Part shown: one piece after another, positions 50,836-59,689 of the stretch
Position numbering within the stretch: the first letter of the stretch is position 1
Layout of the letters: each line of letters opens with the position of its first letter
Source of the DNA: Arthrobacter sp. PAMC25564
Lineage (GTDB): Bacteria > Actinomycetota > Actinomycetes > Actinomycetales > Micrococcaceae
Length of the DNA: 64,000 nucleotides
Direction of reading: 5' to 3'
Assembly: GCF_004798705.1 (NCBI RefSeq)
Contig: NZ_CP039290.1
Location: 248,001 to 312,000, forward strand
Translations under genes and position numbers: made by a program
Notes under the pieces: model-generated
Databases searched by the model: none
What the model saw: the letters and a program-made list of their open reading frames with translations, nothing else
What the model was told of the DNA's origin: nothing

Positions 50836-52272
50836 ATGACTTGGACCGGATCCGGCCGAAAGAGCGCCGTGCTCTGCACCGCCGTCGTGCTCTTGGGCAC
50901 CCTGGTGCTGCCGGCGCAGGCCTCTGCCGCCCCGGCATCCCTGAGCGTTCAGGCCGCGGCGTTGGGTGTACCGGCGTCGCCCGAGATCCCCTCCCCGGAT
51001 GAGATCGCCGCGGCCAAGGCCAGTGAAAGCGCGACGGCGGACCAGGTCAGCCGGATCGACCGGCTCCTGGCGGATGCCGCCGCCGCCCAGGACGCCAGCC
51101 TCGCCGCCTCCCTGCAGGCCAACAACGCCTACGGCGATGCCCTCGTGGAGCTCCAGTCCCGGCGGGATGCGGCCGCAGTCGCCGCCGCCAAGGCCGCGGC
51201 GGCCGGCGCGGAGCAGCAGAAGACACACAAGCAGATCGGCCAGTTGGCTGGGGAGCTCTACCGCAACGGCGGGCTGAATCCGGCCTTGAGCAGCCTTGTC
51301 AGCGGCACCGGACAGGCGCTGCAGGACGCGGCGACACTCGAGGCCGTGACCGCCGGCCGCAGCCGGGCCTTCCAGTCCGCGGAAACCGCCGCGGCAGCCG
51401 CCGAGTCGCTCACGGCTGCCGCCGCCGACGCCAACCGGGCCGCGGATGACGCCGCCCGCGAGGCGGAATCGCGCAAGGCCGACGCCGAGCGCGCCAGCGA
51501 TGCGCAGCGGAAGGCCGTGTCCGAGGCCACGGCGCAACGGACCGTGCTGGTGGACCAGCTTGCAAGCCTGAAGAACACCACCGTCGCCCTAGAATCCGCC
51601 CGGGTGGACGCCTTGGACCGCCAGCGCCAGCAGGAGCGGCTCGCGGCGGTCACCGCGGCGGCCACCCAGAACGCTGCCCCGCAGCCGGCCCCGGGGAATC
51701 CATCCGTCCCGGCAGCCCAGGCGCCTGCCGCCGGGCCTGCACGGCCGGGGCCCGCCGTCGTGGCCGTTCCGGAGCCGGTTGCGCCGGCCCTGGTTGCCCC
51801 GGCACCCGATCCTGCCCCTGCGCCCGTTCCTGCGCCGGCCCCGGTGCCGGCGCCGGATCCTGTACCCGCGCCGGTGCCTGTTCCGGCCCCGGTGCCCGGC
51901 GGGTCCAACCAGTCAGCTGTCTCGGTGGCCTTGTCGAAGGTCGGCTCGCCCTACTTCTACCAGTACGGCGGCACCGGAGCTTATGGCTTCGACTGCTCGG
52001 GCCTGGTACAGAACGCGTTCGCCGCGGCCGGGAAATACCTTCCGCGCACGGCCGCCCAACAATTCGCCCAGGCCCCGGTGCACGTGCCCATCTCCCAGGC
52101 CCAGCCCGGTGACCTGCTGGTGTGGGGCGCGGCCCCGGATTTCTACCACGTGGCCATCTACCTTGGCGGCGGCCGGGTGGTCCAGGCCCTGAACCCGGAA
52201 GCCGGCCTTACCGTGACGGACATCGCCTCCATGGCCGGGATGCAGCTGCACCCCTACGCCGCCCGGTACTGA
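50836..52272 (+). CDS. Secreted NlpC/P60 peptidoglycan endopeptidase
   Basis: 478 residues. A signal peptide (SAVLCTAVVLLGTLVLPAQA) is followed by an Ala-rich coiled coil (about 60-280), a Pro/Ala repeat linker with VPAP-type units (about 300-355) that probably spans the wall, and the NlpC/P60 domain. Catalytic Cys is in GFDCSGLVQNAF, His in FYHVAIYLGGG. It matches RipA-like hydrolases that cut stem peptides during cell separation. The ATG at 50836 is chosen over an in-frame TTG because of the GCGAGG site. Confidence 0.92.
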   Translation: MTWTGSGRKSAVLCTAVVLLGTLVLPAQASAAPASLSVQAAALGVPASPEIPSPDEIAAAKASESATADQVSRIDRLLADAAAAQDASLAASLQANNAYGDALVELQSRRDAAAVAAAKAAAAGAEQQKTHKQIGQLAGELYRNGGLNPALSSLVSGTGQALQDAATLEAVTAGRSRAFQSAETAAAAAESLTAAAADANRAADDAAREAESRKADAERASDAQRKAVSEATAQRTVLVDQLASLKNTTVALESARVDALDRQRQQERLAAVTAAATQNAAPQPAPGNPSVPAAQAPAAGPARPGPAVVAVPEPVAPALVAPAPDPAPAPVPAPAPVPAPDPVPAPVPVPAPVPGGSNQSAVSVALSKVGSPYFYQYGGTGAYGFDCSGLVQNAFAAAGKYLPRTAAQQFAQAPVHVPISQAQPGDLLVWGAAPDFYHVAIYLGGGRVVQALNPEAGLTVTDIASMAGMQLHPYAARY

Positions 52273-52302
52273 CGGCGCGCCGGACGCAGCCTCCGGAAGC
52301 CG

Positions 52303-53208
52303 TCAGGAGAGCACGTCCTTGGTGACGAACTTGCCGTAGGCGAGCGCCCCGAAGGCCGCGATGTACCCTGCCTGTAACAGGGCGTTGCTGGCGAAGGAGT
52401 CCCCGGCAATGGGCTGGCGGAGCAGGTCCGCGAAGTCCAGCCAGTAGTGGGTGAACAACCAGGGGTGCAGCCACTCCAGCTGCGGCAGCGCATCCATCAC
52501 CTGCGAGACCACCGAAAGCACCACGGTAGCCGCCATGGCCCCCACCGGCACGTCCGTGAGCGTGGAGAGAAACAGGCCAATCGCCGAGAGCCCCAGCAGG
52601 GAAACGGCAAGGTACGCGGCAATCAGCAGCAGCCGCACCATGGCCCCGCCGGCCCCGATCGTGTCCCCGGAAAGCAGCGTGACCGGCCCGACGGGGAAGA
52701 GCGCCGCACCGATCCCGGCCCCGACCAGCGCCACCAGCAGCGGTGCCACGACGACGAAGACCGCCGCACCGGCATACTTCACAAGCAGCAGCCGGACCCG
52801 CCCCGCCGGTGCCACCAGGAGGTAGCGCAGGGTCCCCAGCCCGGCCTCCCCTGCTATCGTGTCGCCGGCCACCACCCCGACCGTCAGCGGCAGGAACAAC
52901 GGGACGGACACCAGCAGTGCCGTGACGCCGACGAACAGGCCGTTCTGGGTGATCCGGTCCAGGAAGGCCGGCCCGCGGCCCGGCGGCACGGCGGAGGACA
53001 CCCGCACGGCCACGGCGATCAGGATGGGGATGGCCGCCAGGGCGCACAGCATGGCCCACGTCCGGCGGCGGCGGAAAAGTACCCCCAGCTCGGAGGCGAG
53101 CAGTCCCCCGGCCCAGGGACGGCGCCGCGGGGAGGCCTGCGTTGCGGCCTGGCGGGAGGCCACGGCGGGAGGTTCCGGGGAAGCCGCGGCGGATGCCTTA
53201 CTGGACAA
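52303..53208 (-). CDS. ABC-2 type transporter permease
   Basis: 301 residues. A polar 40-residue N-terminus precedes six hydrophobic helices of ABC-2 type, with a large loop after the first. It overlaps the ATPase gene by 11 bases and is the last gene of the LolA-like/ABC operon. Cargo unknown; such pairs export drugs, lipids or polysaccharides. Confidence 0.85.
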   Translation of the reverse strand: MSSKASAAASPEPPAVASRQAATQASPRRRPWAGGLLASELGVLFRRRRTWAMLCALAAIPILIAVAVRVSSAVPPGRGPAFLDRITQNGLFVGVTALLVSVPLFLPLTVGVVAGDTIAGEAGLGTLRYLLVAPAGRVRLLLVKYAGAAVFVVVAPLLVALVGAGIGAALFPVGPVTLLSGDTIGAGGAMVRLLLIAAYLAVSLLGLSAIGLFLSTLTDVPVGAMAATVVLSVVSQVMDALPQLEWLHPWLFTHYWLDFADLLRQPIAGDSFASNALLQAGYIAAFGALAYGKFVTKDVLS

Positions 53209-54235
53209 CGTCGAACCCCTCCCCTGTCAGTGCCACGAAGCGCTCCTCGAGGCTGACTTGCTCCGTGGCGAAACCCCGGACCCGGACACCGGCCGCGACG
53301 AGGGCGGCCACGACCGCTTCGGGAGCCGGACCGCCGTCGTCAGCGCCGCCGTCGGGGGCGAAAGCCGGCAGCGGCGCGAACAGCACGGCACCGGCGGATC
53401 CGTTGGCTGTGCCGCCGGCCGGACCGCTGCGTGGACTCCCGACTCCATTTTCGGCAATGGCAGTCAGCCCCAGACCCGCCAGGACCTGCATCGCGGCTCC
53501 CGGATCCGGGGTCAGCACACGGATCCGGGCCTGTCCCGCCTGGCGCAGCTCCGCCAGGGTCCCCTGCGCCACAAGCCGGCCCGCGCTCATGATGGCCGCG
53601 TGCGTGCAGATCTGTTCCACCTCGGCCAGCAGATGGCTGGAGACGAACACGGTGGCGCCGTCGGCGGCGAGCGAGCGCACCAGGCTGCGCACCTCCCGGG
53701 TTCCCTGCGGATCCAGTCCGTTGGTGGGCTCGTCCAGCACCAGCAGCTCCCGCGGAGCCAGCAATGCGTTCGCGATCCCCAGCCGCTGCTTCATGCCCAG
53801 GGAGTAGGCCCGGACCTTCTTGTCCGCGGCATGCGTCAGGCCCACCCGCTCCAGCGCCGAGTGGACCCGGTCCCGCCGGGTGGCGGCGGATACGTAGCGG
53901 TCCGCCGCGTCCAGGCGGTGCAGGTTGGCCGCGCCGGAGAGAAAGGGATAGAACGCCGGGCCCTCGACGAGGGCCCCCACCCGGGGCAGCACCTCATGCA
54001 GCCGCCGCGGCATCTCCTGGCCAAGGAGGCGCACGGAGCCGCCGGTGGCGGAGGCCAGGCCCAGCATCAGCCGGATGGTGGTGGTCTTGCCCGAGCCGTT
54101 TGGGCCCAGGAAGCCGAAGACCGAGCCTTTCGGCACGGCCAGGTCGACGCCGTCGACGGCCAACTGGTGGCCGAACCGCTTGCTGAGGCCGGTGGTCTCG
54201 ATGCTCAGTTCGGCAGCCGGCGCGGCGGCGGTCAT
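53198..54235 (-). CDS. ABC transporter ATP-binding protein
   Basis: 345 residues. Walker A GPNGSGKTTTIRL, signature YSLGMKQRLGIANALL, Walker B LLVLDEPTNGLDP and switch histidine in SSHLLAEVE are complete. The C-terminal 100 residues form the extension common in drug/bacitracin-type exporters. It starts 17 bp after the LolA-like gene and pairs with the following ABC-2 permease. Confidence 0.93.
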   Translation of the reverse strand: MTAAAPAAELSIETTGLSKRFGHQLAVDGVDLAVPKGSVFGFLGPNGSGKTTTIRLMLGLASATGGSVRLLGQEMPRRLHEVLPRVGALVEGPAFYPFLSGAANLHRLDAADRYVSAATRRDRVHSALERVGLTHAADKKVRAYSLGMKQRLGIANALLAPRELLVLDEPTNGLDPQGTREVRSLVRSLAADGATVFVSSHLLAEVEQICTHAAIMSAGRLVAQGTLAELRQAGQARIRVLTPDPGAAMQVLAGLGLTAIAENGVGSPRSGPAGGTANGSAGAVLFAPLPAFAPDGGADDGGPAPEAVVAALVAAGVRVRGFATEQVSLEERFVALTGEGFDVVQ

Positions 54236-54252
54236 TCGGCGGTCACGGGCAG

Positions 54253-55368
54253 TTACCGCTGCGCTGCTGCGGCCTGGAGCCGCTCCAGGGGCACGGAGCC
54301 GGCGAAGATGCGGCCGTCGTCGAGGATCAGCACGTTCACCAGCGAGGTGGTCAGCAGCCGGCCGCCGGAGACGGGGACCGTGGCCTGCCGGAGCAGCGCA
54401 GCCGCTCCGGACTGCCCGCCCGGCTGGGCTTTGTCCGCGGGGGCCTTACCGGCCGGGGTCTTGTCCGCGGGGGCCTGGAATTCGATGACGGATTCCCAGC
54501 CGGTTCCGGTCACGGCGTGCCTGCCGGCGTCCTTGTGCTCCGTGTCCGGCCGCGGCGTGGCGGCGTCGGACTTATGCTCCGGAACCGGGATCTCCTTGAC
54601 GGTGGCACCGGGCGGCGGGGTGAACTGGAAGATGGAGGCGTCCGGGGCTTCGAGCTTGAGGCTCGTAAAGGCGATCCGGAAGGCGGGATCGGCCTGCCCG
54701 CGGGCTTTCACCTCGACGCCCAGCGGGAGGCCGCTCTGGCCGTCAACGGAAATCGCGATGGACGCCAGGAGGGTGGCCGAGGATTTGGGGGTGAGCACCA
54801 GGTTGTACGCGGCCCGTCCAGCCACCTGGACATCCGCACCGACAGCCACGTCGGTGCTCGGATCGAGGGTGGCCAGCAGCTTGGCGGCGAGCTCTTCGGG
54901 GGTCGGCATGAGGGCCTTGGCTGACTCCTGGCGCCCGGCCGCGTCGGCCGGCAGCTGGACGTGCGCCGCGGTGTTGTCCTGGGAGTTGTAGAACCACAGT
55001 TCGTTGCCGTTCCGGACGGCGTTCCGTTCAGCCATCCGGTCCATCATCTGGATGCGGGCACTGTCCGCGCCGTCCGAGTAGATCCGGGCGGTGTGCGGCC
55101 CGGCCAGCAGCTCAAGCCAGGCGGTGTCCGGTGAGCCTGCACCGGGTGCCGTCTTGGGGAGTTCCGGCAGCCCGATGTCCGAGCTCTGCTCCAGGGTCCC
55201 GGAGAGTGCCTGCTTGTGGTGCTGGGCCACCAGCTGCAGCACCTGCTCCGGCGATTTGGGCGGCAACGGATCCCCGGCGCTCGCGGGAAGCGAGCCCGTC
55301 AGGACCCCGGCGGCGATCACGGCGGGTACGGCCACGGCGGGCAGCCAGCGCAGCCATTTGCGGGTCAT
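54253..55368 (-). CDS. Secreted LolA-like/MucB-RseB-like protein
   Basis: 371 residues from the ATG giving MTRKWLRWLPAV, with GAGG upstream. A signal peptide (to about residue 32, SLPASA) leads into a domain with the LolA/RseB half-barrel pattern (SGTLEQSSDIGLPELP, GNELWFYNSQDNTAAHVQLP, YNLVLTPKS). A low-complexity Lys/Ala/Pro linker precedes a C-terminal segment ending LVNVLILDDGRIFAGSVPLE. It heads the operon with an ABC-2 exporter, so it may bind the exporter's lipophilic cargo outside the membrane. Role inferred. Confidence 0.75.
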   Translation of the reverse strand: MTRKWLRWLPAVAVPAVIAAGVLTGSLPASAGDPLPPKSPEQVLQLVAQHHKQALSGTLEQSSDIGLPELPKTAPGAGSPDTAWLELLAGPHTARIYSDGADSARIQMMDRMAERNAVRNGNELWFYNSQDNTAAHVQLPADAAGRQESAKALMPTPEELAAKLLATLDPSTDVAVGADVQVAGRAAYNLVLTPKSSATLLASIAISVDGQSGLPLGVEVKARGQADPAFRIAFTSLKLEAPDASIFQFTPPPGATVKEIPVPEHKSDAATPRPDTEHKDAGRHAVTGTGWESVIEFQAPADKTPAGKAPADKAQPGGQSGAAALLRQATVPVSGGRLLTTSLVNVLILDDGRIFAGSVPLERLQAAAAQR

Positions 55369-55440
55369 CACGGCCTCGCTCCACAACTCGCTCCAACATT
55401 GCAGCTCATAGTTCAACAGTACGCCTGGATGGGGGCTGCA

Positions 55441-58170
55441 TCACCCCTCCGTGGGGTGCCGCACCGGCGTCACGGTGCCGGCGGCGCCGTCGACCGTGAC
55501 GCTGTCTCCGGTGACAATCCTGGCCGTGGCGTCCGGCACGCCCACCACCGCCGGAATCCCGTATTCGCGGGCGACGACGGCGCCGTGTGAGTTGGGCCCG
55601 CCCATCTCCATCACGAGTCCGCCGGCGGTCAGGAACAGCGGGGTCCAGCCGGGATCCGTGGACGGCGCCACCAGGATTTCGCCGGGCTCCAGGTGCGCCC
55701 CTTGCGGGTCCAGGATCACGCGCGCCCTGGCCGTGGCGGTGCCGGCCGAGGCGGGCGTGCCGGACAGGACGCCCGCCGCCGCGGAGGCCCGGCCGCCGGC
55801 GCCGGCGGACTGCAGCGCCTCGGGCTCTGTGCCGTCGGAAAGCAGCACCCGGGGGATGTGCCGGCGGCCCAGTTCGGCCTCGTACGCGTCGCGCCGCCCC
55901 GCCACGATGTCCTGCAGCTTTTTGCCCTCCAAGCCCAGCCGTGCTTCGCCGAGGTCCAGGAAGAAGACGTCGTCCTGCGCGTCGAGGCGCCCGGCCGCGG
56001 CCAGTTCGGCTCCCACGGCGGCGAGCTGTTCCCGTACTGCCGCCAGCGCCTCGACGAGGTAGTACTTCGGCAGTTCGCGCAGCCCGGCGAACATCCGGGT
56101 CCGTTTCAGCGCAGCCCGGACCAGGCCTGCCCGCAGCCTGCTCCGTTCCCGCGCCGCGGCGATGAGCCGTTCGACCTGGGCATCCGCCTCGCGCACTGCC
56201 TTGCTGAACTGCTTGTCCGGCGCCAGCGCGGGATCATCCAGCCGCAGGTAATTGGCCAGGACGCCAAGAATGTGCGCCGGATCATCCGACCAGCGTGGCA
56301 TGCCGAGGTCTATTTCGGCAACGGCCCGGTGGCCGTAGCGGCTCAGGAAACCCGCCAGCCCGGACTGCACGACGGCGGGCAGGCCACCGGAACGGTAGCG
56401 GCGCACCAGCTCCGGCAGGGGCTGGCCGGCGAGTACCGCGGCCGATTCCGGATGGGCGCGGATGGCCGCCGCGAGCCGCCAGAGGTGGAGGTCCATCTCG
56501 GTGGTCACATTGTTGGGCACCCCCCTCAGGACCGCCTGCAGCTCTCCCGGTTCCAGCCCGCGCCCCACGAGTTTTCCGGCCACGGCCAGCAGGGCGAAGC
56601 CCAGCGCCGGGAGCGGCAGGATGGTGGGAACCACCGGAAAAACCTCCGTGCCCAGGATGCGCTCGGCGTGGTCCAGCCGTTGTGCGGCCGTGGCGCCGGC
56701 AGGCACCACGAGTGCGGTCCGGAGCTCCTCGCCGACCCGTTCGGCCCGCTTCAGTGCCGCCTCCGGCCGGAAAAGGGCCCGGGCCAGGGACTCGGGCACC
56801 CTGAACCGGGCCGCCACCGGCGCCAGGTGACGGAGCAGCGGCCACGGTGACGTGATCGTCACGGAAAACCGCGGATCGGCAAAGAGCCGCCGCAGCACGG
56901 CGGCGGACCGGGACTCCATAACGTCGAACACCCGGGGAACGATCGCACGGCCGATCCTGCTCCGGACCACGGGCGTGAGGTCGAAGAAGATGCGCTGCCC
57001 GGCCTGGGCGTACGGGGCGGGTCCCTCGCGCGGCTCCGGCACCTGGAACCGGGCCGCCAGGGCAACCGAGGAGGCGATCAGCCGGATGCCGGCCAGGCCC
57101 ATCGGGGTCAGCGGACGGGTCAGTCCCTGCGCCAGGCTGAAGCAGAGGTAGACGCGGACCTCCGTGCCTGGCGGCGGCTTCTCCGGAAGGGGGTAGAGCG
57201 TCGTAATCGGCCGGGACTGTGTCAGCCACGCCCTGCCGTCCCCGTCGATCGCCCACTCGAGGTCCTGCGGCGAGCCGAAGTGCAGCTCGGCACGCCGGCC
57301 CAGCAGCTCCAGGGCAGCGAGCTGGGCGTCATCCAGGCACGGCTGGAACCGCGCATCCGGCTGGTCGACACGTTCGGTTCCGCCGCCGGGCAGCGGCCGG
57401 ATGGCAACGCCCTTGTCCCCGATCCGGCACTCCAGGACCCTGCGTGTGGCGCCGTCCACCACAAAGTGGTCCGGGTTGACGGCACCGGAGACCACCGCCT
57501 CGCCCAGTCCCGGGCTGGCATCGATGACCGCCTCGTGCCGCCGGCCGGTCACCGGGTTCGCCGTGAAGAGCACGCCGGCGACGGCCGCATCCACCATGCG
57601 CTGGACCACCACCGCCAGCGACACCGTAGCGGGGCCGATCCCCTGGGCGGCACGGTACGCCACGGCCCGGTCCGTCCACAGCGAGGCCCAGCACTGCCGG
57701 ACCGCGGCCAGCACCGCCTCCGCGCCCACCACGTTCAGGAAGGTGTCCTGCTGTCCGGCGAAGCTGGCGAACGCCAGGTCCTCGGCGGTGGCGGACGATC
57801 TGACCGCGACGGCGGCTTCGGTCCCCAGCGCCGCATAGGCGGCACGGACGGCGTCGGCAATCTCCGCCGGAACCTCGGCGGCCAGGACCAGGCCGCGGGC
57901 CGTGGCCGCCAGTGCGGCCAGCGCCGGGAGATCGCCAGGGGCGCAGGCGGCGAGGGCACGGTGGGTTTCCCCGAGCCCCGCGGGCGCCATGGCGCGCCGG
58001 TAGGCGTGCGTGGTCAGGCAGAACCCGCCGGGAACCGGCAGGCCCGCGCGCAGCAGTTCGCCCAGGTTGGCCGCCTTGCCGCCGGCCACAGGCACCAGGT
58101 CCTGGCTGAGCAGCTCCAGCGCCAGGACCGGCCCGCCCCGGCCTGTCCCGGGCGAATTGAGCTGCTCCAC
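55441..58170 (-). CDS. PEP synthase/rifampin phosphotransferase-like enzyme (copy B)
   Basis: 909 residues, clearly paralogous to copy A along its whole length. The ATP-grasp domain has VAGGKAANLGELLRAG, AVRSSATAEDLAFASFAG and FTANPVTGRRHEAVIDASPG; the C-terminal swivel has SHGAVVAREYGIPAVVGV with the phospho-histidine near residue 861. No PEP-binding barrel follows. In rifampin phosphotransferase this layout phosphorylates the antibiotic with ATP. The substrate here is unknown. It starts 33 bp after the universal stress protein gene, so the two form an operon. Confidence 0.85.
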   Translation of the reverse strand: MEQLNSPGTGRGGPVLALELLSQDLVPVAGGKAANLGELLRAGLPVPGGFCLTTHAYRRAMAPAGLGETHRALAACAPGDLPALAALAATARGLVLAAEVPAEIADAVRAAYAALGTEAAVAVRSSATAEDLAFASFAGQQDTFLNVVGAEAVLAAVRQCWASLWTDRAVAYRAAQGIGPATVSLAVVVQRMVDAAVAGVLFTANPVTGRRHEAVIDASPGLGEAVVSGAVNPDHFVVDGATRRVLECRIGDKGVAIRPLPGGGTERVDQPDARFQPCLDDAQLAALELLGRRAELHFGSPQDLEWAIDGDGRAWLTQSRPITTLYPLPEKPPPGTEVRVYLCFSLAQGLTRPLTPMGLAGIRLIASSVALAARFQVPEPREGPAPYAQAGQRIFFDLTPVVRSRIGRAIVPRVFDVMESRSAAVLRRLFADPRFSVTITSPWPLLRHLAPVAARFRVPESLARALFRPEAALKRAERVGEELRTALVVPAGATAAQRLDHAERILGTEVFPVVPTILPLPALGFALLAVAGKLVGRGLEPGELQAVLRGVPNNVTTEMDLHLWRLAAAIRAHPESAAVLAGQPLPELVRRYRSGGLPAVVQSGLAGFLSRYGHRAVAEIDLGMPRWSDDPAHILGVLANYLRLDDPALAPDKQFSKAVREADAQVERLIAAARERSRLRAGLVRAALKRTRMFAGLRELPKYYLVEALAAVREQLAAVGAELAAAGRLDAQDDVFFLDLGEARLGLEGKKLQDIVAGRRDAYEAELGRRHIPRVLLSDGTEPEALQSAGAGGRASAAAGVLSGTPASAGTATARARVILDPQGAHLEPGEILVAPSTDPGWTPLFLTAGGLVMEMGGPNSHGAVVAREYGIPAVVGVPDATARIVTGDSVTVDGAAGTVTPVRHPTEG

Positions 58171-58203
58171 CTGCTGGCCGTCCCTTGGGCGCCGATGCGG
58201 GCG

Positions 58204-59241
58204 CTAGGAGGCGCCGGGCATCGGGCCGAATCCCGGCCGGTCTGCCAGCCGCGGATCATCGCGGTCCGGGACCACCATGACGGGGCCCTTCGAGTGGTGC
58301 AGGATGCCGTCGGAGGTGGAGCCCAGGAGCATCCCGGTGAATCCCCCGCGTCCGCGGGTTCCGACGACGACGAGCTCCACATGGCGGCTGGCCTCGACGA
58401 GGATGTCCACGGGCGAGCCGTCCACGAGCTGCGTCTGAACCTGCAGGCCCGGAAAATGGCTCTTCACCCAGGCCACACCGGCGTCGAGCTGGACCTTGAT
58501 GTCAGCGAAAAGCGCCTCGCGGTCCATTGGTGCGGGCACCCAGGCCAGCGAACCGCTGTATTGCGGCACGGCGCACACCAGCCGCAGCGGCGCCGACAGC
58601 CGCACTGCCTGGGCGGCCGCCTCCAGCACGGCCACGCGGGCCTGCTCGGAACCGTCCACGCCCACCACCACGACGTTTTCGATCGGCAGCCGGCCGGACT
58701 TCGCCTGCTCGGCCTTCACATGCCTGTCATCGGTGGTCTCCCCCAGACGTTCGGCGCAGATCAGCGGCACGGTGACGGTGGGGCATTTCGCGTGGGCGGG
58801 AAGTGCGCTGCTGACGGAACCGAGCAGCCGGCCCACGAAGCCGCCGCGGCCGCGGGTGCCAAACACGAGGAGTTCGGCGGTCTCGGTCATTTCCAGCAGC
58901 ACGCCGGAAGCGTCGCCGTTCTCGACCGAAGCGTCGACGTCGATGTTGTAGCCGGCGACCTTGTCGACGGCCTGCTTCAGGATGGCTTCCGCGCCTTCGC
59001 GGATCACCGAATCGTCCACGGTGGCGTAGCCGCCGTCGAGCCCTGAAGCGGCGAAGATCGGAACCGAGTAGGCGGTCACGATGTGCAGCGGGGAGTGCCG
59101 GCGTTCGGCTTCCCGGGCGGCCCAGACCAGGGCGCAATGGCTGTGGTCCGAGCCGTCCACGCCGACCACGATCCCCCGCGGCGCCGCAGACCCGCCGCCG
59201 GCGTCCCCTGCCGGGTCCGGATGCACCTGTTCTCGGCCCAT
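58204..59241 (-). CDS. Tandem universal stress protein
   Basis: 345 residues with two USP domains. Each begins with a VVGVDGS strand and ends with the ATP-binding loop GTRGRGGF-x-GxLLGS (GFVGRLLGSVS in the first, GFTGMLLGSTS in the second). A roughly 20-residue N-terminal tail is present. USPs of this type bind ATP and act in dormancy and stress. It precedes the phosphotransferase-like copy B in one operon. The 448-bp region upstream contains a GTGTTAACAC palindrome that could be a binding site. Confidence 0.9.
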   Translation of the reverse strand: MGREQVHPDPAGDAGGGSAAPRGIVVGVDGSDHSHCALVWAAREAERRHSPLHIVTAYSVPIFAASGLDGGYATVDDSVIREGAEAILKQAVDKVAGYNIDVDASVENGDASGVLLEMTETAELLVFGTRGRGGFVGRLLGSVSSALPAHAKCPTVTVPLICAERLGETTDDRHVKAEQAKSGRLPIENVVVVGVDGSEQARVAVLEAAAQAVRLSAPLRLVCAVPQYSGSLAWVPAPMDREALFADIKVQLDAGVAWVKSHFPGLQVQTQLVDGSPVDILVEASRHVELVVVGTRGRGGFTGMLLGSTSDGILHHSKGPVMVVPDRDDPRLADRPGFGPMPGAS

Positions 59242-59689
59242 GGGGTCCGCCTCCTCGCGATTCTTGCCTGATGTTGCGGCTATTCTGCCAGAAGTCTCCG
59301 CGGGCAGCGTCCGCTGGCGTCGCAGACCGTGAGCAGCGCGCGAAACCCCTGATTTTCGTAACTATTCTCGGATCTCCGCGAACAAGCAAGCTGGCGTCCG
59401 GGAGCCCCGGGGCAGCGGCACGGCGAAGGTTTTACCCAGTGTTAACACGGCGTTCAGCTGCGCCGGAACGCCATGCTTCCGGCCCGGAAACACGCCGAAT
59501 CCCCGGCACGGCGAATGTTTCGCGGGCTCTATCCACGGCGGACAATCTTGGATAGTGTTCGAGGCATTGCTGAACCGAGACTCATCTTTCAGAACGCGGC
59601 TCGGGAACCGGCTAGCCTCAGGACCGGGGCAAAAGGACATGGACGGGGCGCTGCCCCGTGACTGGAACCATTCGAGGAGGGACCCTGCG
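59242..59689. other. 448-bp non-coding region between divergent genes
   Basis: It serves as the promoter region of the universal stress operon (left) and the FAD-type gene (right). Visible items are a 10-bp perfect palindrome GTGTTAACAC at 59439-59448 and a direct repeat of 16 bases, GGCACGGCGAAGGTTT (59417-59432) and GGCACGGCGAATGTTT (59505-59520), 88 bp apart. No RNA gene or small ORF with a good ribosome site was seen, except an ATG at 59639 that is a possible longer start of the next gene. Confidence 0.5.

Noticed and set aside
51780..51905. Pro/Ala-coding repeat in the NlpC/P60 gene as a mobile or CRISPR-like repeat
   Set aside because: It is an in-frame low-complexity linker (VPAP-type units) with imperfect copies, typical of wall-spanning regions.
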